Part shown: positions 35,101-44,334 of the stretch, piece by piece
Layout of the letters: the number at the start of each line of letters is the position of its first letter
Position numbering within the stretch: position 1 is the stretch's first letter
Origin: Nemertoderma westbladi
Taxonomy: Eukaryota; Xenacoelomorpha; Nemertodermatida; Nemertodermatidae
Assembly (NCBI GenBank): GCA_032718475.1
Contig: JAUCBJ010008009.1
Coordinates: 62,001 to 126,000 of the forward strand
Direction of reading: 5' to 3'
DNA: 64,000 nt
The notes under the pieces: generated by a model
Databases searched by the model: none
What the model was told of the DNA's origin: nothing
Seen by the model: only the letters and a program-made list of their open reading frames with translations
Made by a program: the position numbers and the translations under genes

Positions 35101-38100
35101 TGTGACTTCAGACGAACCCTAGTCCTAAGATAGTAAACACTCCGAATTTTCCTATAGGCGAATCCTACATTGCATATTAGCGATATCTACCTTTACATAT
35201 GTCCGTCCATTAATAAAAATTACCTATAAATATATATAACTTAACATGAACTAACCTATAAAAATGACAATGAGACATATAAGTCCGATTGTAAAGCCCA
35301 TATACATATTGCGTTCCTTGTATATCCGGTTGTACTGTTGGTCGAATTTGCCCTTCTCTGCTAACAGCTGATCGTGCATATTAAGTTGGTTGGGTTCGAA
35401 AGATTCCTTGTTGGTGGGAGTTTCTGGGGGAACCAATGGACGCGTGATCGTTGGTGTTGTAGCTTCAGGGGGTCCTGCTGAACACGGACATTGCTTGCAA
35501 CACCTACGGAATTAAATATATTAGTAGGATGAAGAAGATAGATCGATGATATCTTACAATGGGGGTCATTTTTGGAAAATCATTTTGGGGACATGTATTT
35601 CTTGAAATTCCAATGAATTTTGTCCATATTCCACGGGTTTCTGACTCTACTGTACATTATTTATATTGTATTACTTTTTTTTTGTATTTCCACTACTATT
35701 GCTATCACTAATAATATTACACTAATACTACTACTAATACTATTGCAACCTTTTATGATTTGATTGGATTTAATTGGATATGATTTGTGTGATGCATGAT
35801 CACCATTATCAATGAGGTTAACTAGATCATCTCTGTTCTGTCTACACCCCACGAAATTCTAAATTGTATCAATATTATATGAAGCTCCACATGTTGTGTT
35901 TAATCCATTTAATCCGTTTAATCCATTGTTAGTAATATTTATGAAGTTGAGTTCTACATATTGTCAAAAATGGATTAACTTTTAAGCAAAATATCAAATG
36001 TCATGCTCTTTAAAATGAAAAGGAATACATCATCGGAGGCCTCTAACCAACATTGGGTACCTCCTGTATGTAATTATGTATATATTATAATGGAATGAAC
36101 ATATTTTTATGATTTTTTACGGCTATCAAAATTTTCCCTTTGTGTTGTTGGTTATCGGTACAGTTTGAAAGATATCACACTTTCTGACCCCGAATCTTGT
36201 CTGTGTGTGTGAATAGTGAAAATTATTGTGACTTCATCTATTTTCCCTCATACTGATTCCGTTTGTGAAATACACAAAACTGAAAGTAATATTACTATTT
36301 AAGTATAAATCCACTTTATTAATATACGAATAATATATGACAGTGATATTGTAAGCAGTACAGCCTTATATACAATAGGCAAACAAATAAACGATATTCG
36401 CTTTGAGTTCTCATGAAGGTAGCAGCGATTAGATTACTGCTTCGGTCAGTGTGTGTTTGTGATGAACAAAGCCAGGCTGCGGAAATCGATAGCACTGCAA
36501 AATGCAAGGGCCCCCCGGACGCCGAAAACTTCATTTCCTGTCCAACCGAATCCGCGTCCGGCTATGACGAATATCCCCACACCCTCGGTCATTTAAGCTC
36601 CGCCATCAAAGAGTCCAGTAATTACAGTAAACGCCAGAAGAGCACTGCATATTGGAGCCTTCCCTGCTCCCCCGACTAGTAGCAGCCACACAATCTCATT
36701 TATTATTATTCTTTGTTTTGTTACGGTGCTCTCTCTCCTGCACGAATGCACCCGCTATCGATCCCAACCGGGTTCGCTAGAAGCCGCAACTCCCACCTTC
36801 ATATCAAATGATTCGTTCGCCGTTCCAAGAAACTCATATAATAATGCAGAACGAGAGAATTAATGCTTTTGTGATAGTTGCCGCTTCCGGAGAGAGCCTA
36901 ATACTGTAACCTATAGCATGCATATTAATTGGTAAAATAGTATGGTAAAATCCTACATACAGTTTTCATGAATAAATATTTTTGGATCTACATTAATAAA
37001 CTCAGAATTTATGGGAACCAAAGTTTAAACTTCAAAAGTAATCTAATCAGTAGCAATACAATAAAATACAATAAAACGGCTGAGTCGGTTTATGACTCAA
37101 TTATTTAGGAAGGAGTAGTGGGTAGAATCTATTATTGGTTTGATTGGTTTGGGTTGGTTGTGCTATACAATACAATTATTTTATCTACTTATTTATTTAT
37201 TGATTTTGTTTACTTTATTATATGTTGGCATATCTTTATAATATGATATTTATTTTCTATTTATTGGTTTTTTTCAAGTCAAATACCTGGAAATAATATT
37301 AATGCTTAGCAATGTAATAAATTAATTAGATAAAATGATAAGTAACATCTCTTATTTTCACCTGAGAGAAACTAGGAATTTTGAAATTTATTTAACAGGG
37401 TCACAGTTAAATAAATTTCAAAATTCCTAGTTTCTTTCAGGGGAAAGTAAGAGATGTTACTTATCATTTTATCTAATTAATTTATTAGTAATCTCCCTTG
37501 ACAGATATAATGGTTTTTTATCTTATTTATAATTAATTAATAACATTTGTAATTTGGTATTCGCACGTAGTCTTGCAAGCAGGAAATCCTAGATTGTATA
37601 CAGAAACTTGCTGTTAAACATTTCCTGAAATATATTTTCTTAATTCAGCAACTCGCCCCTCTCCCACATAATAAAAAAGTTAAAAAAAATGCATACACGT
37701 TTTAAATATGCTTTTCTCGTGTTTCCCTTTACTACCCCTCTTACACCTTACATTTATTTGTTTAGAATGAGGGTCCGCTTTATTATAAATTTTACTTTTG
37801 AGTTTAATATTATATTATGAATTGATGTATATTTCTTTCTGTTAGGTCGGTTTATTATTAAAAATTAGTTACAATTATTGTGTATTCCTCAAATTTAACA
37901 ATACGAGGGCCATCCCACACACATTAGAAAGCCTACATCATCCCATAATACACAATATTTGGGTAATATTTACAATTAAGAATTAATTATAATTGACTCA
38001 CTTTCCCTTGATTAGACGAACAGTTTCCAATAAAAACGAATCCTGATTGGATAAGTACTCTTCTTTACAACATGTGGCCTCGTTGTTACCTTTATGACAA

Positions 38101-38366
38101 TCCTCTTCCTTGTAACAGAAGTGTCGGTTATCTTTATATGCCTCATAAGCACAACAGCGACCGTTATCGGGGCTGGAACCAGGAAGATCTGCACAGCATA
38201 GATTGAACCTCTCTTGGTGTCTAGTGTTCGAATAGGTTGTACAGTCCCCTTGGCAGTCCTCGTCGCTAACAGACATTAAATTCTGGCTCGCCGGTTGTAA
38301 TCGGGCGGGATTTATGAAGAATATAAGTAAGAAAGTGAATGAGTTTAGACGAACCATTTTGCCCAT
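22992..38366 (-). CDS. Cys-rich single-pass membrane protein with PPxY tail (Shisa/WBP1-like layout), three exons
   Basis: Exons (minus): 38366-38002, 35503-35256 and 23185-22992; 807 bp, 268 residues plus stop. The order is a signal peptide (SFTFLLIFFINPARL), a Cys-rich ectodomain with several CC pairs (LCCADLPG, RCCAYEAY, TCCKEE, CCKQCPC), a Thr/Pro linker, an amphipathic segment (QLLAEKGKFDQQYNRIYKER), a transmembrane helix spanning exons 2 and 3 (MGFTIGLICLIVIFI then GVLLVSIIVKN) and a tail with an acidic-serine stretch (EASSDEESQQR) and PPAY, a WW-domain-binding PPxY motif. Both junctions are in phase, with donors AA|GTGAGT and ATAG|GTTAGT and acceptors TTCCGTAG and TACGTTTCAG. The exon 2/3 join completes one helix. 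The family resemblance (adaptor-like trafficking proteins) is architectural only; the gene is otherwise unrecognised. Confidence 0.72.
23234..23530. repeat. 28-bp minisatellite upstream of exon 3 splice acceptor
   Basis: GTCAAAACGTGCATACATTG followed by TGTGGTCA repeats about ten times with period 28. Because 28 is not a multiple of three, all three plus frames rotate through the same peptide and appear open; none is believed coding. It lies in intron 2, about 50 bp upstream (minus sense) of the exon 3 acceptor. Confidence 0.95.
23635..23655. repeat. G21 homopolymer
   Basis: Twenty-one consecutive G on the plus strand, i.e. a C tract in the sense of the surrounding minus-strand intron. Confidence 0.9.
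23656..26192. other. Intron 2 interior, no gene seen
   Basis: No sustained frame on either strand. The 24500-25560 part is less AT-rich than its surroundings and free of recognisable repeats, so it may hold regulatory or non-coding RNA sequence. Nothing specific can be claimed. Confidence 0.35.
26193..26206. repeat. C14 homopolymer
   Basis: Fourteen consecutive C next to a TCGGTTCGATCGAACCAACGA palindromic stretch (GGTTCGATCGAACC, 26173-26186). Confidence 0.85.
26935..27125. repeat. About 70-bp tandem repeat, three units
   Basis: Each unit contains GTTAGAAAAGGCCGTCTCTG (with small variants), TAACCTGCTCCTTTC and AATTGGTAATAAAATCG. Three copies start at about 26944, 27017 and 27084. The 94-codon minus frame across it is a by-product of the repeat. 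Confidence 0.8.
27126..27923. other. Intron interior, no gene seen
   Basis: A 76-codon plus-strand frame (27250-27480) has no motif and no splice context. The remainder is AT-rich. Confidence 0.35.
27924..28064 (-). CDS. Possible small single-pass membrane peptide or exon
   Basis: From ATG at 28064-28062 a 46-residue frame encodes a short polar N-terminus, FRVIKTSFF and a strongly hydrophobic segment (ILAAFVAIVALVAAFVIAQ), then TAA-type termination. The helix is clear, but there is no homology or conserved context. It lies inside intron 2 of the Shisa/WBP1-like gene on the same strand, so it could be an alternative exon (GGTAATTCAG precedes it) or chance. Confidence 0.25.
   Translation of the reverse strand: MTNRPNPEIKTLFRVIKTSFFILAAFVAIVALVAAFVIAQNIYNSN
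29050..29470 (+). pseudogene. LINE C-terminal fragment
   Basis: Plus-strand translation gives RRIEYKVIMLTYKCLNDCLP then PYLSVGRATK, the usual RI.YK..L..YKCLN..LP.YLS block of CR1/L2/jockey reverse transcriptases. About 150 bp later LWKAFSVSAPT, VPHKTRS and a TQLKTYFVY-like end follow. Frameshifted and truncated. Confidence 0.6.
29673..29731. repeat. Short perfect hairpin, 26-bp arms
   Basis: ACAAAAAAAAGATTACAAAA followed by ATTGGCC is inverted around GCTCAG-type loop bases to GGCCAATTTTTGTAATCTTT. Next to it GTTTCCCCGACTTTTGCA-type sequence occurs twice (about 29731 and 29828) and again inverted (ACAAAACTCGGGGAAAC at about 29767-29783), so a larger foldback element of about 29660-29850 is likely. 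Confidence 0.7.
29850..30430. other. Intron interior, no gene seen
   Basis: AT-rich with no sustained frame or recognisable repeat. Confidence 0.35.
30435..30695 (+). repeat. tRNA-derived SINE with (ATT)n tail
   Basis: A tRNA-like head with B box GGTTCGAATCC (about 30489-30499) precedes a body with GTGTCCCTAGGAAAGACACT, AACCTGGCTTTGCTGGGGTA and AAAGCGCTATATAAAT, then (ATT)n. The body is of a kind widely met in marine animal SINEs. The element looks full length. Confidence 0.75.
30805..31095. repeat. 29-bp minisatellite
   Basis: ACCTTCACACTAATGTTTGT followed by GGGAGTTAG repeats ten times with period 29. The first units carry TTTTTGGG instead of TTTGTGGG. No unique spacers, so not CRISPR-like. 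Confidence 0.95.
31100..32597. other. Intron interior, no gene seen
   Basis: A 73-codon plus frame at 31347-31568 shows no motif or splice context. AT-rich otherwise. Confidence 0.35.
32598..32790 (-). pseudogene. LINE fragment, related but distinct family
   Basis: The minus frame contains DLPANVIVNQISNQHVHNLV then LLKPVGGRNRCGHP, resembling the QPVHNLVLWQPHG block near the C-terminus of family B and the WQPTHGKRSRGRP block of family A. Short and isolated. Confidence 0.45.
32791..33951. other. Intron interior, no gene seen
   Basis: Short frames at 33304-33486 and 33545-33781 (plus) lack motifs. No other structure recognised. Confidence 0.35.
33965..34543 (-). mobile_element. LINE family B, 5'-truncated insertion with 13-bp target-site duplication
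   Basis: ACTTAAAACATAC flanks both ends (33952-33964 and 34544-34556). The insert begins at its 3' side with (TAC)n and encodes, in one open minus frame of 180 codons, RKGKAWAALNRLSRIWKS, VPVLLYGSPCWA, SNQTLYNIGGVSLVPPS, RLRFAGHCFRRED and a C-terminal VDKPAQHS. Being uninterrupted, it is a recent insertion, in intron 2 of the Shisa/WBP1-like gene. 5' truncation with a (TAC)n tail is the signature of target-primed reverse transcription. Confidence 0.92.
34557..35255. other. Intron 2, part adjoining exon 2, no further gene seen
   Basis: AT-rich; contains the donor for exon 2 (35255-35250) and no other recognised feature. Confidence 0.4.
35256..35503 (-). CDS. Shisa/WBP1-like gene, exon 2
   Basis: Begins after TTCCGTAG; its first base completes a Lys codon and continues CCKQCPCSAG. 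A Pro/Thr-rich linker and the first 16 residues of the membrane helix follow. The donor ATAG|GTTAGT leaves phase 1. Confidence 0.75.
35504..37314. other. Intron 1 of Shisa/WBP1-like gene, no second gene established
   Basis: The 36400-36850 part is markedly GC-richer and carries overlapping short frames on both strands (36413-36679 plus; 36534-36319 minus, starting MKFSASGGPLHFAVLSISAA). Neither has splice context or a family motif, so I do not call a gene. The remainder is AT-rich. Confidence 0.35.
37315..37487. repeat. 173-nt near-perfect hairpin in intron 1 of the Shisa/WBP1-like gene
   Basis: Arms of about 80 bp starting TAATAAATTAATTAGATAAA are inverted around GGGTCACA-type loop bases, with only a few mismatches. 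It resembles the 13836-13980 hairpin in form but not in sequence. Candidates are a foldback MITE or a hairpin-RNA source. Confidence 0.75.
38002..38366 (-). CDS. Shisa/WBP1-like gene, exon 1
   Basis: ATG at 38366-38364, with a second in-frame ATG three codons later. It encodes the signal peptide and most of the Cys-rich domain and ends in phase 2 at donor AA|GTGAGT (37996-38001). The frame stops immediately inside the intron, which supports the donor. Confidence 0.75.
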
Positions 38367-38804
38367 TATTGTTTATTTATATCAATTAAATAATGTTTAT
38401 TCTTTTGCAGGTGCAATCGAAATCATTTGTAATGTTTTCACTATGGTATATGCAATCCGTATGTGGGCCTAAAAGTAATCTCGCTAGCTATTACAGTAAG
38501 GGTAAGGTCAAAGTTTAGTCTCCTTCTGTCTAGACTTATTATTACAGGCAGCTTCCTACCAACAGCTGAAGAGATTTGATATTAATTTCTCAATAACTTC
38601 AAACTGTGTGCATCTCTCACAGTGATCCAGGGATCATCAATAAGAGACATTAACTATTAGCGATCTCAATATAAGTTACACATTAAATAAAGTTCCTGAA
38701 TGTAAACCAGATTGCTTGACTTTCTATCCATTTTGTTGGAATGAAGACAACACTCCTGTCTTGTCTTACCCACAAACTGAACCCATGTATTTTTACCAAA
38801 AGAG
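38367..38804. other. Upstream flank of the Shisa/WBP1-like gene
   Basis: The minus-strand promoter presumably lies here. No definite core element was recognised. Confidence 0.35.
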
Positions 38805-39420
38805 AATATAGTCAAATTGGGACTTTGTTACCACTTGTGTCCACATGGGTGAATAGCTTTCCATGGCGTTTCTAGAACTGGGGTATTGGCTGTAAACAGG
38901 TCATTTTCAAGGGAATTGAAGGTGACCTGAATCTCGGATTATACAGTTGTATATGTAGAAAACCCCAGGGTTGTGTATATGAGTGCACGGGGGTCGATTG
39001 GCGTTGAAATTGACAATAAATGTGATAAATTCAGGATTATCTACCCATTCAGCAGCAGCTTGTAGATCGATGTAAAAATAATCAAATTCAACCACATCGG
39101 CAGCGCTGGTTAGGGCATATCCTACAGTAGTCATGAATAATTATCTTATTTTCTATTGTACCAGCACTAGTGAAGTGTGGTAGCAGATGATTCGGTTAGA
39201 AATTAGGTATACCGTATCCTGTGCTGAAGATGCAGTTGGATTTAAGTGTAGACTCACTCTGGCATTATCTGCAAAATCTGCTCAGGAGTGAATAAACTTC
39301 CAGTCACCCATATCCAACATGTCGTACTTCTTCAACTGTGTTCTGTGTTTCGAAATCCCCAAAGGAGGATGTTTAATCTTATGTGCCAGTACAGAGCGTA
39401 ACCCTTACTGCATTGCATGT
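38805..39420 (-). pseudogene. LINE family B endonuclease fragment
   Basis: The minus-strand frame 39134-38907 contains FYIDLQAAAEWVDNPEFITF and NFNA, matching FYHNLQAATDGVDQHAFLTF and GDFNA of the copy at 10755-11375. Nucleotide similarity continues to about 39420. The Gly-Asp of the catalytic GDFN block has changed to Val-Asn, so it is inactive. Confidence 0.65.
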
Positions 39421-41364
39421 GCAAGGTGCACAGAGATAAGATAATAAGCAAACATGGTGGCATGCGACAAGTTTACCTGAGGTCGTGTGAGTGATTTTAT
39501 TGGATCCTTTCTAATGTGTCTGAGAATGGGTGGGTGCAATAATTGCACATATTATTTTTAGGAATATGATTTTATGGCTGCAGGTGGAAATGTTCAACAT
39601 GAAATAAGATTGGTACGTAAGTTTACAATTACAGAAATGTCAATAGCTGATCACAACATTTCCTTATCCGAGTGAGGTGGCCAATGCAAGTAACATGACA
39701 AGGAAATCTTACTCGTGCAACGACAGAAACAAAAATAGTAGTTTTCAATGAAATTAAGATATTTTACTTTGAAAATGATTCATAATAATTTATAGGAATA
39801 GCGAAAAATATTAATTTCACAAAGCGTCCAATTTGCTTTTTTTTCATTCACAAAACGTAGACTTTTCATTTTTTTCATTCACATAATGTAGACTTCCAAT
39901 TTTACATATACCCTTTTATACTTTTTTCATCAACATTTTTATTATATTATTTTCAATTATATCACATTTTATTATATTATACTTTGCTGTACAGGGCAAA
40001 AAACCCATACCCTTTTCTTGTATAAAGCACTGTAATTTACAATCCGTGATCTGATTCGGTTATTTTCTCTAATTTCTTCCAAAATAAGCCAAATTGCTAC
40101 ATCTGCTATAATTTATATTGCAATAAATACACATTAGCCGCCGTTGGAAGTTGGAATCATAATGAAAATGTTGATTTTCTGGTTATGATTATGGCCATGA
40201 TTCTGGTTGTGGTTCCGGTTATTCTATTCATAGATCCATTGGATTAATCGATAAGCTAATCTTATTGATTAAACTGTAGGCCTAATATGTATTATTCGGT
40301 CTTTAGGTAGGTGGAGATGTCTCTAATGTTAAAGGGTACGAAATGCAATAGTGCTCGAAACACACAAGCGTCCATTTATGGATAACTTTAAAATATACAA
40401 TGCGCAGTTTGCTGCTAAATGTTATCAGACTTATTTTGATTATCTTGATGGTAGATATATCGTTGTATCATATTAACATTATTCATTACATGATGATATT
40501 ACACCATGTGTGTATTTATTTTGTAGTCTTATTGATATATATCAACTTAAAATTGCAAAGCATTATCGTATATATGGCAGGCATATTGAATGATGCATAA
40601 TTTGTGATAAACAAATTAACTCAAACATGAATGACATTTCTATAGAACTAAGTTGCCTAGCTAGTAGTAGTGGGGCAACATGTGTGTCACGATGGAGTAT
40701 ATATACACTCCATATTAAGTACAATCATTAAGTCGGAAGCCAGCTGCTTCCATTGTGTTATTGACATTGTTATAGCAACCTCGCTAATACATAACTATTG
40801 ATATTACCAACTAGAATATCAATAGCGTCACTCCAATAGTGTTTGGCAAGTATTACTCGTCTATTTGCAAACTCAAACAGTAAATATTAAAACAATATGG
40901 ATCACTCTAATACTTCTTTTTTGCTATATAACATGGGTAATATTAGGTTTAAAGTAACGGGCATAGAACTCATACCTCGGAGTACTTCATGTGGAATATT
41001 GCATGGTCGTGTATTGTTGGGATTGTATGTGCTGCTATGTAACATGCAGGCCGACCAAGAAAGCCGCATCAAACGATCCGATTCCCATTGAAGCTATCAT
41101 TATCAGAGATAGGTGAAACCTGACGAGGTCATCTCTATCCTAGGGACAGGAAACTGGGGTGGGTGGCGTTGTCTGTCAGATATTTTTATTGGCCCCATAT
41201 GGCATGGCCCAACATCATCGTATCTTATGTTATTTATGGTTGTGTTTGGGTTGCTTTGATACGGTAGTACTGTGTTTATTCTCGAGACATACCATACTCA
41301 GTCCAACATCCTTGCAGCTTGATATGGGGTGGTCCTTGTCCTTATGAATAAACGAATTGGAATC
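39421..41364. other. No gene seen
   Basis: AT-rich sequence. The frames at 40400-40600 (hydrophobic, plus) and 40897-41091 (plus) have ATG starts but no motif or splice context. Confidence 0.35.
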
Positions 41365-41575
41365 GAGCTGTATATGCAACTTAAGACTGCCTGTTCAATA
41401 GAAGTGGATTAGGTGGGAGAGTGAATGTCAGGGGCAAGTGGCTGAGCTGGTCAGCGCTACTGATGAGGCCTGATAGGCTGAAACGTATGTATAGCGCAGT
41501 TTTAACCCCTGATGTCGCTCTTTTTCATTTTTTCCATTTCTGAAAAAAACCATAATATTACATCTTGTCCTTATG
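41365..41575 (+). mobile_element. Retrozyme/SINE-like repeat unit carrying a hammerhead ribozyme (isolated copy)
   Basis: This segment is collinear, in opposite orientation, with the monomers at 44710-45390. Shared blocks include TATGCAACTTAAGACTGCC, GTTCAATAGAAGTGGATTAG, the hammerhead core, AACCCC and CATTTTTTCCATTT. TGGCTGAGCTGG (about 41439-41450) is A-box-like and TTTTAACCCC (41500-41509) a degenerate B box, so Pol III transcription is conceivable. It is a partial monomer; the rest of the 332-bp unit is not recognised here. Confidence 0.7.
41452..41499 (+). ncRNA. Minimal type I hammerhead ribozyme
   Basis: Stem I 5' strand CAGCGCTA (41452-41459) pairs with TAGCGCAG (41492-41499) at seven of eight positions. 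Core CTGATGA occupies 41460-41466. Stem II is GGCCT-GAT-AGGCT (41467-41479), followed by core GAAA (41480-41483). Stem III is a two-pair A-U/C-G stem with GTAT loop, ending in GTA (41489-41491), so self-cleavage is predicted after A41491. Very short stem III is typical of metazoan retroelement hammerheads. Every catalytic-core position that I can check is present. Activity is inferred. Confidence 0.8.
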
Positions 41576-42354
41576 GACCATGGGAATCGTATTTCTGTTC
41601 GTAGTTGGCTTGGAGCAGAAGTAACGGCATTATAACCACTTAATGCCGGTGGCATCAGGAATACGCCCCCATGAAACTTTCCGTGCCTGACACATTGAAA
41701 GGATAGTAACAAAGTCTTTCGTTTAGTACATTTTCTGGCCATTATACTGGTTTTAAATTCATAGACCAGAAAGTAGTATCCTTGAAAGCCTTGAAAGAAA
41801 TTCCAGTTTATGATAAATAACGAAGAAGCTCTACTACTACTACAACTAATTACCCCCCCCCCCCCCCCCCCCCCGAGTTGGCCCAGCATACAATTAAGAC
41901 GAGACAACGTCTTTCCAGCAGCTGATGTGATGATAGTGGAATGCCAATATTTCATTTGTGTGGATGTTCCATCTTGTATTTAGGAAATTTGCAAGATAGT
42001 CCACGTGGAAGTGACGACAATGCAGTGTACTTCCCGACGAAACTCCGAAACGAACTCTTGATGTTGGATATGGCTATATCACTGATCTTTCTCTGAGTTT
42101 GAGATCGCCCTGCACTGTGGTGCAAAGAAGCCGGATCCAGAAATAAAGCTGCCTCTAAGTACTCAATCAGCCATACCCATTCCAAGTATTATGAAGTTCA
42201 CAAGTCAACTGAGCTTGAGAAGCTCGCTATTGAAAGTTATTGATTATGTTTGTTCAATCCAAGAGGCTGCGAACATGGTGCTCCTCCCAGCAAATGACTG
42301 GCTACATGTGTAGGCTACTGGCTACATGGCATGCAGTGTAGGGGGTGGTGGGAG
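41576..42354. other. No gene established
   Basis: Contains a C22 homopolymer (41853-41874). Minus frames at 41428-41955 and 41952-42185 are open, but the first runs across the ribozyme repeat and the homopolymer, so neither is called. Confidence 0.35.
41853..41874. repeat. C22 homopolymer
   Basis: Twenty-two consecutive C followed by GAGTTGG, much like the tract at 16830 followed by GAGTGG. Confidence 0.9.
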
Positions 42355-42460
42355 TCGGTGTGGTGTCTGTGTGGTGTCTGGAGTCTATGTGGTGTCTGGA
42401 GGCTGTGTAGTGTCTGGAGTCTGTGTGGTGTCTGGTGTTTGTGCTGTGTCTGGTGTATCT
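42355..42460. repeat. About 21-bp imperfect minisatellite
   Basis: Variants of GTGTGGTGTCTGGAGTCT recur about five times. Confidence 0.8.
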
Positions 42461-44261
42461 AACTAACATTGTGCACACTGTGGTAAATGCTGGCCAACTT
42501 GCAGATATCATGGAAAATAAGTAACATTATGTCTATTGCTATTTTGAAACCATTGTAGCAAACATAATTAACGAATGTTTAACATTTTTAAGTTATAATA
42601 AACATTCTAGATTGATATTTAAAGAAAGAACTAGAACTAGCCGATTAAGTAACCAGGATTTGTTAATTGCCTATCATTCTAGTCTATTAAGAAACATTTT
42701 TGAAGGGATTGCTGACGTTCTCCTAGGCAAAATAAATTGAAAATACGTTGCAAATTGAACAACAGAAATATATGATAGATGAATGGTAAGCTATAGATGT
42801 TAACAACAGTGACATACCGTTTAATAAAAAGTAAAATTAGATGGTAGGCGTCCTATTGAAACAAATTGTTTTTCATGCTACACAGTTAATACATGAATAT
42901 CTTCGGTAAATCAATTTGTGATCTAAATCATAACGGTATAGCAACTACTAAAACATACAATGACTTAGATATCACTTCAATTCATTTTTTCAGACTTAAA
43001 TGTGAGGTCGGTAAATTTGCTGGCCACTGCTAACGTTGAACAAAATAATCTATGCGTGATCATGATGTAGTCTTCTAGGCCAGATGGCGGACGAGTTGAC
43101 ACTGATATTGATAATGATCTTGGGATGTTTCCTAATGGTGTGGGGCCAAACTCTGATGATGATATTAATATGTCACACTGTCACGTTTTATTCATTTTAA
43201 AATAGAGTGCAATAAATTATTATTGAAATTTAATTAATGATATATGCACATACTACGTTTTGAGGACAACTACTACGACTAGTATTGACTTAAAATATAT
43301 TAATAACACTAAATGACAATCTGTACAATAAAATTTTAAAACTCCATAATATTTATAATAATATGTATAGTAATTAACTCAAATATTTCCGTCAAAACCA
43401 ATTGCATCCTACAAACAGCACAGCTATGTTATGATGATTCAAGTGGATCGTAGCCTGCATTATGTGCCAACAACTGCCTGGGAACTAAGCCTGCGCCTAA
43501 CAATAGTCCACCTGATTGGCTAGAACCTGAATTAGGCCTGTAGCTTCAGTGACTGGTGATACTGGCAGTATTCGAACCTGGTTGGCTCATATTTAGGATT
43601 AAGCTTCAAACTACTGTTTATGATGTGCACTGCATGCATGCAGTAGTCTCCATGGGCCTATATAGATGGAATGTCAAATGAAGCGTAAATGGGTGAATCT
43701 TTGATCAGAGATACAGAAACAATGTGCAGGTACTGAGATATGTTTTATTGAGTTAACACAGTTTATTTCCATAATTGCCTATTTTTCTATAAATGGAAAT
43801 ATATTAATTAGGAATACTATAGAATAGGGAATATTATTCTTGACAAGAAGGGTCATTTATAATGTGATCTTTTTGAAATAGAATGTTAAGAGGTCCAAAT
43901 AACAATTTATTGTCAACTATTTATGCATATCAATAATTTTTCTGCATAAATATTTCAGTTTAGTCTTTATTGAAATATTATTTTAGCTATTGTTGTTATA
44001 CATTAATTAGGAATGCCAATGCAAAGAGTAGGTCTATTGGGGATGCGAATTAATATTAGATTGGTACTTTATTTTCCGAATATTTCACCTCTTACCAGGA
44101 AAAAGTGAAGATTCGCAAATTGTTTTATATAAATCAAGATCACACCTGAAATGTACAATGGTTCTTTTTCATTCTTTAGTAAAAAAATGAGCATGGGAGT
44201 AGGTGAGAAAAATAAGCACTGAGTACGTGAGCAATCCATTGTTAAAAAAATATAAAAATGT
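42461..44261. other. No gene seen
   Basis: AT-rich, no sustained frame. Includes short repeat-like segments, but none could be tied to a family. Confidence 0.35.
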
Positions 44262-44334
44262 TGCGGTGACCCGGGATCGAACCAGGGACCTCTAGATCTT
44301 CAGTCTAGCGCTCTCCCAACTGAGCTATCACCGC
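44262..44334 (-). tRNA. tRNA-Phe (GAA)
   Basis: The 73-nt minus-strand sequence folds as a full cloverleaf. The 7-bp acceptor stem GCGGTGA/TCACCGC is perfect, with discriminator A. The D arm is GCTC...GAGC. The anticodon stem is CTAGA/TCTAG with loop CTGAAGA (anticodon GAA). The T arm is CCTGG-TTCGATC-CCGGG. A box (TAGCTCAGTTGG) and B box (GGTTCGATCCC) are intact and there is no intron. A T-run terminator equivalent (plus-strand A-run at 44244-44250) lies just downstream. It looks functional. Confidence 0.95.

Noticed and set aside
36319-36679. Signal-peptide-like gene in the GC-richer segment
   Set aside because: Overlapping frames on both strands, no splice context, no family; it lies inside an intron of the minus-strand gene.
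41428-41955. 175-residue minus-strand frame
   Set aside because: It runs antisense through the hammerhead repeat and through a C22 homopolymer (poly-Gly); no motif.
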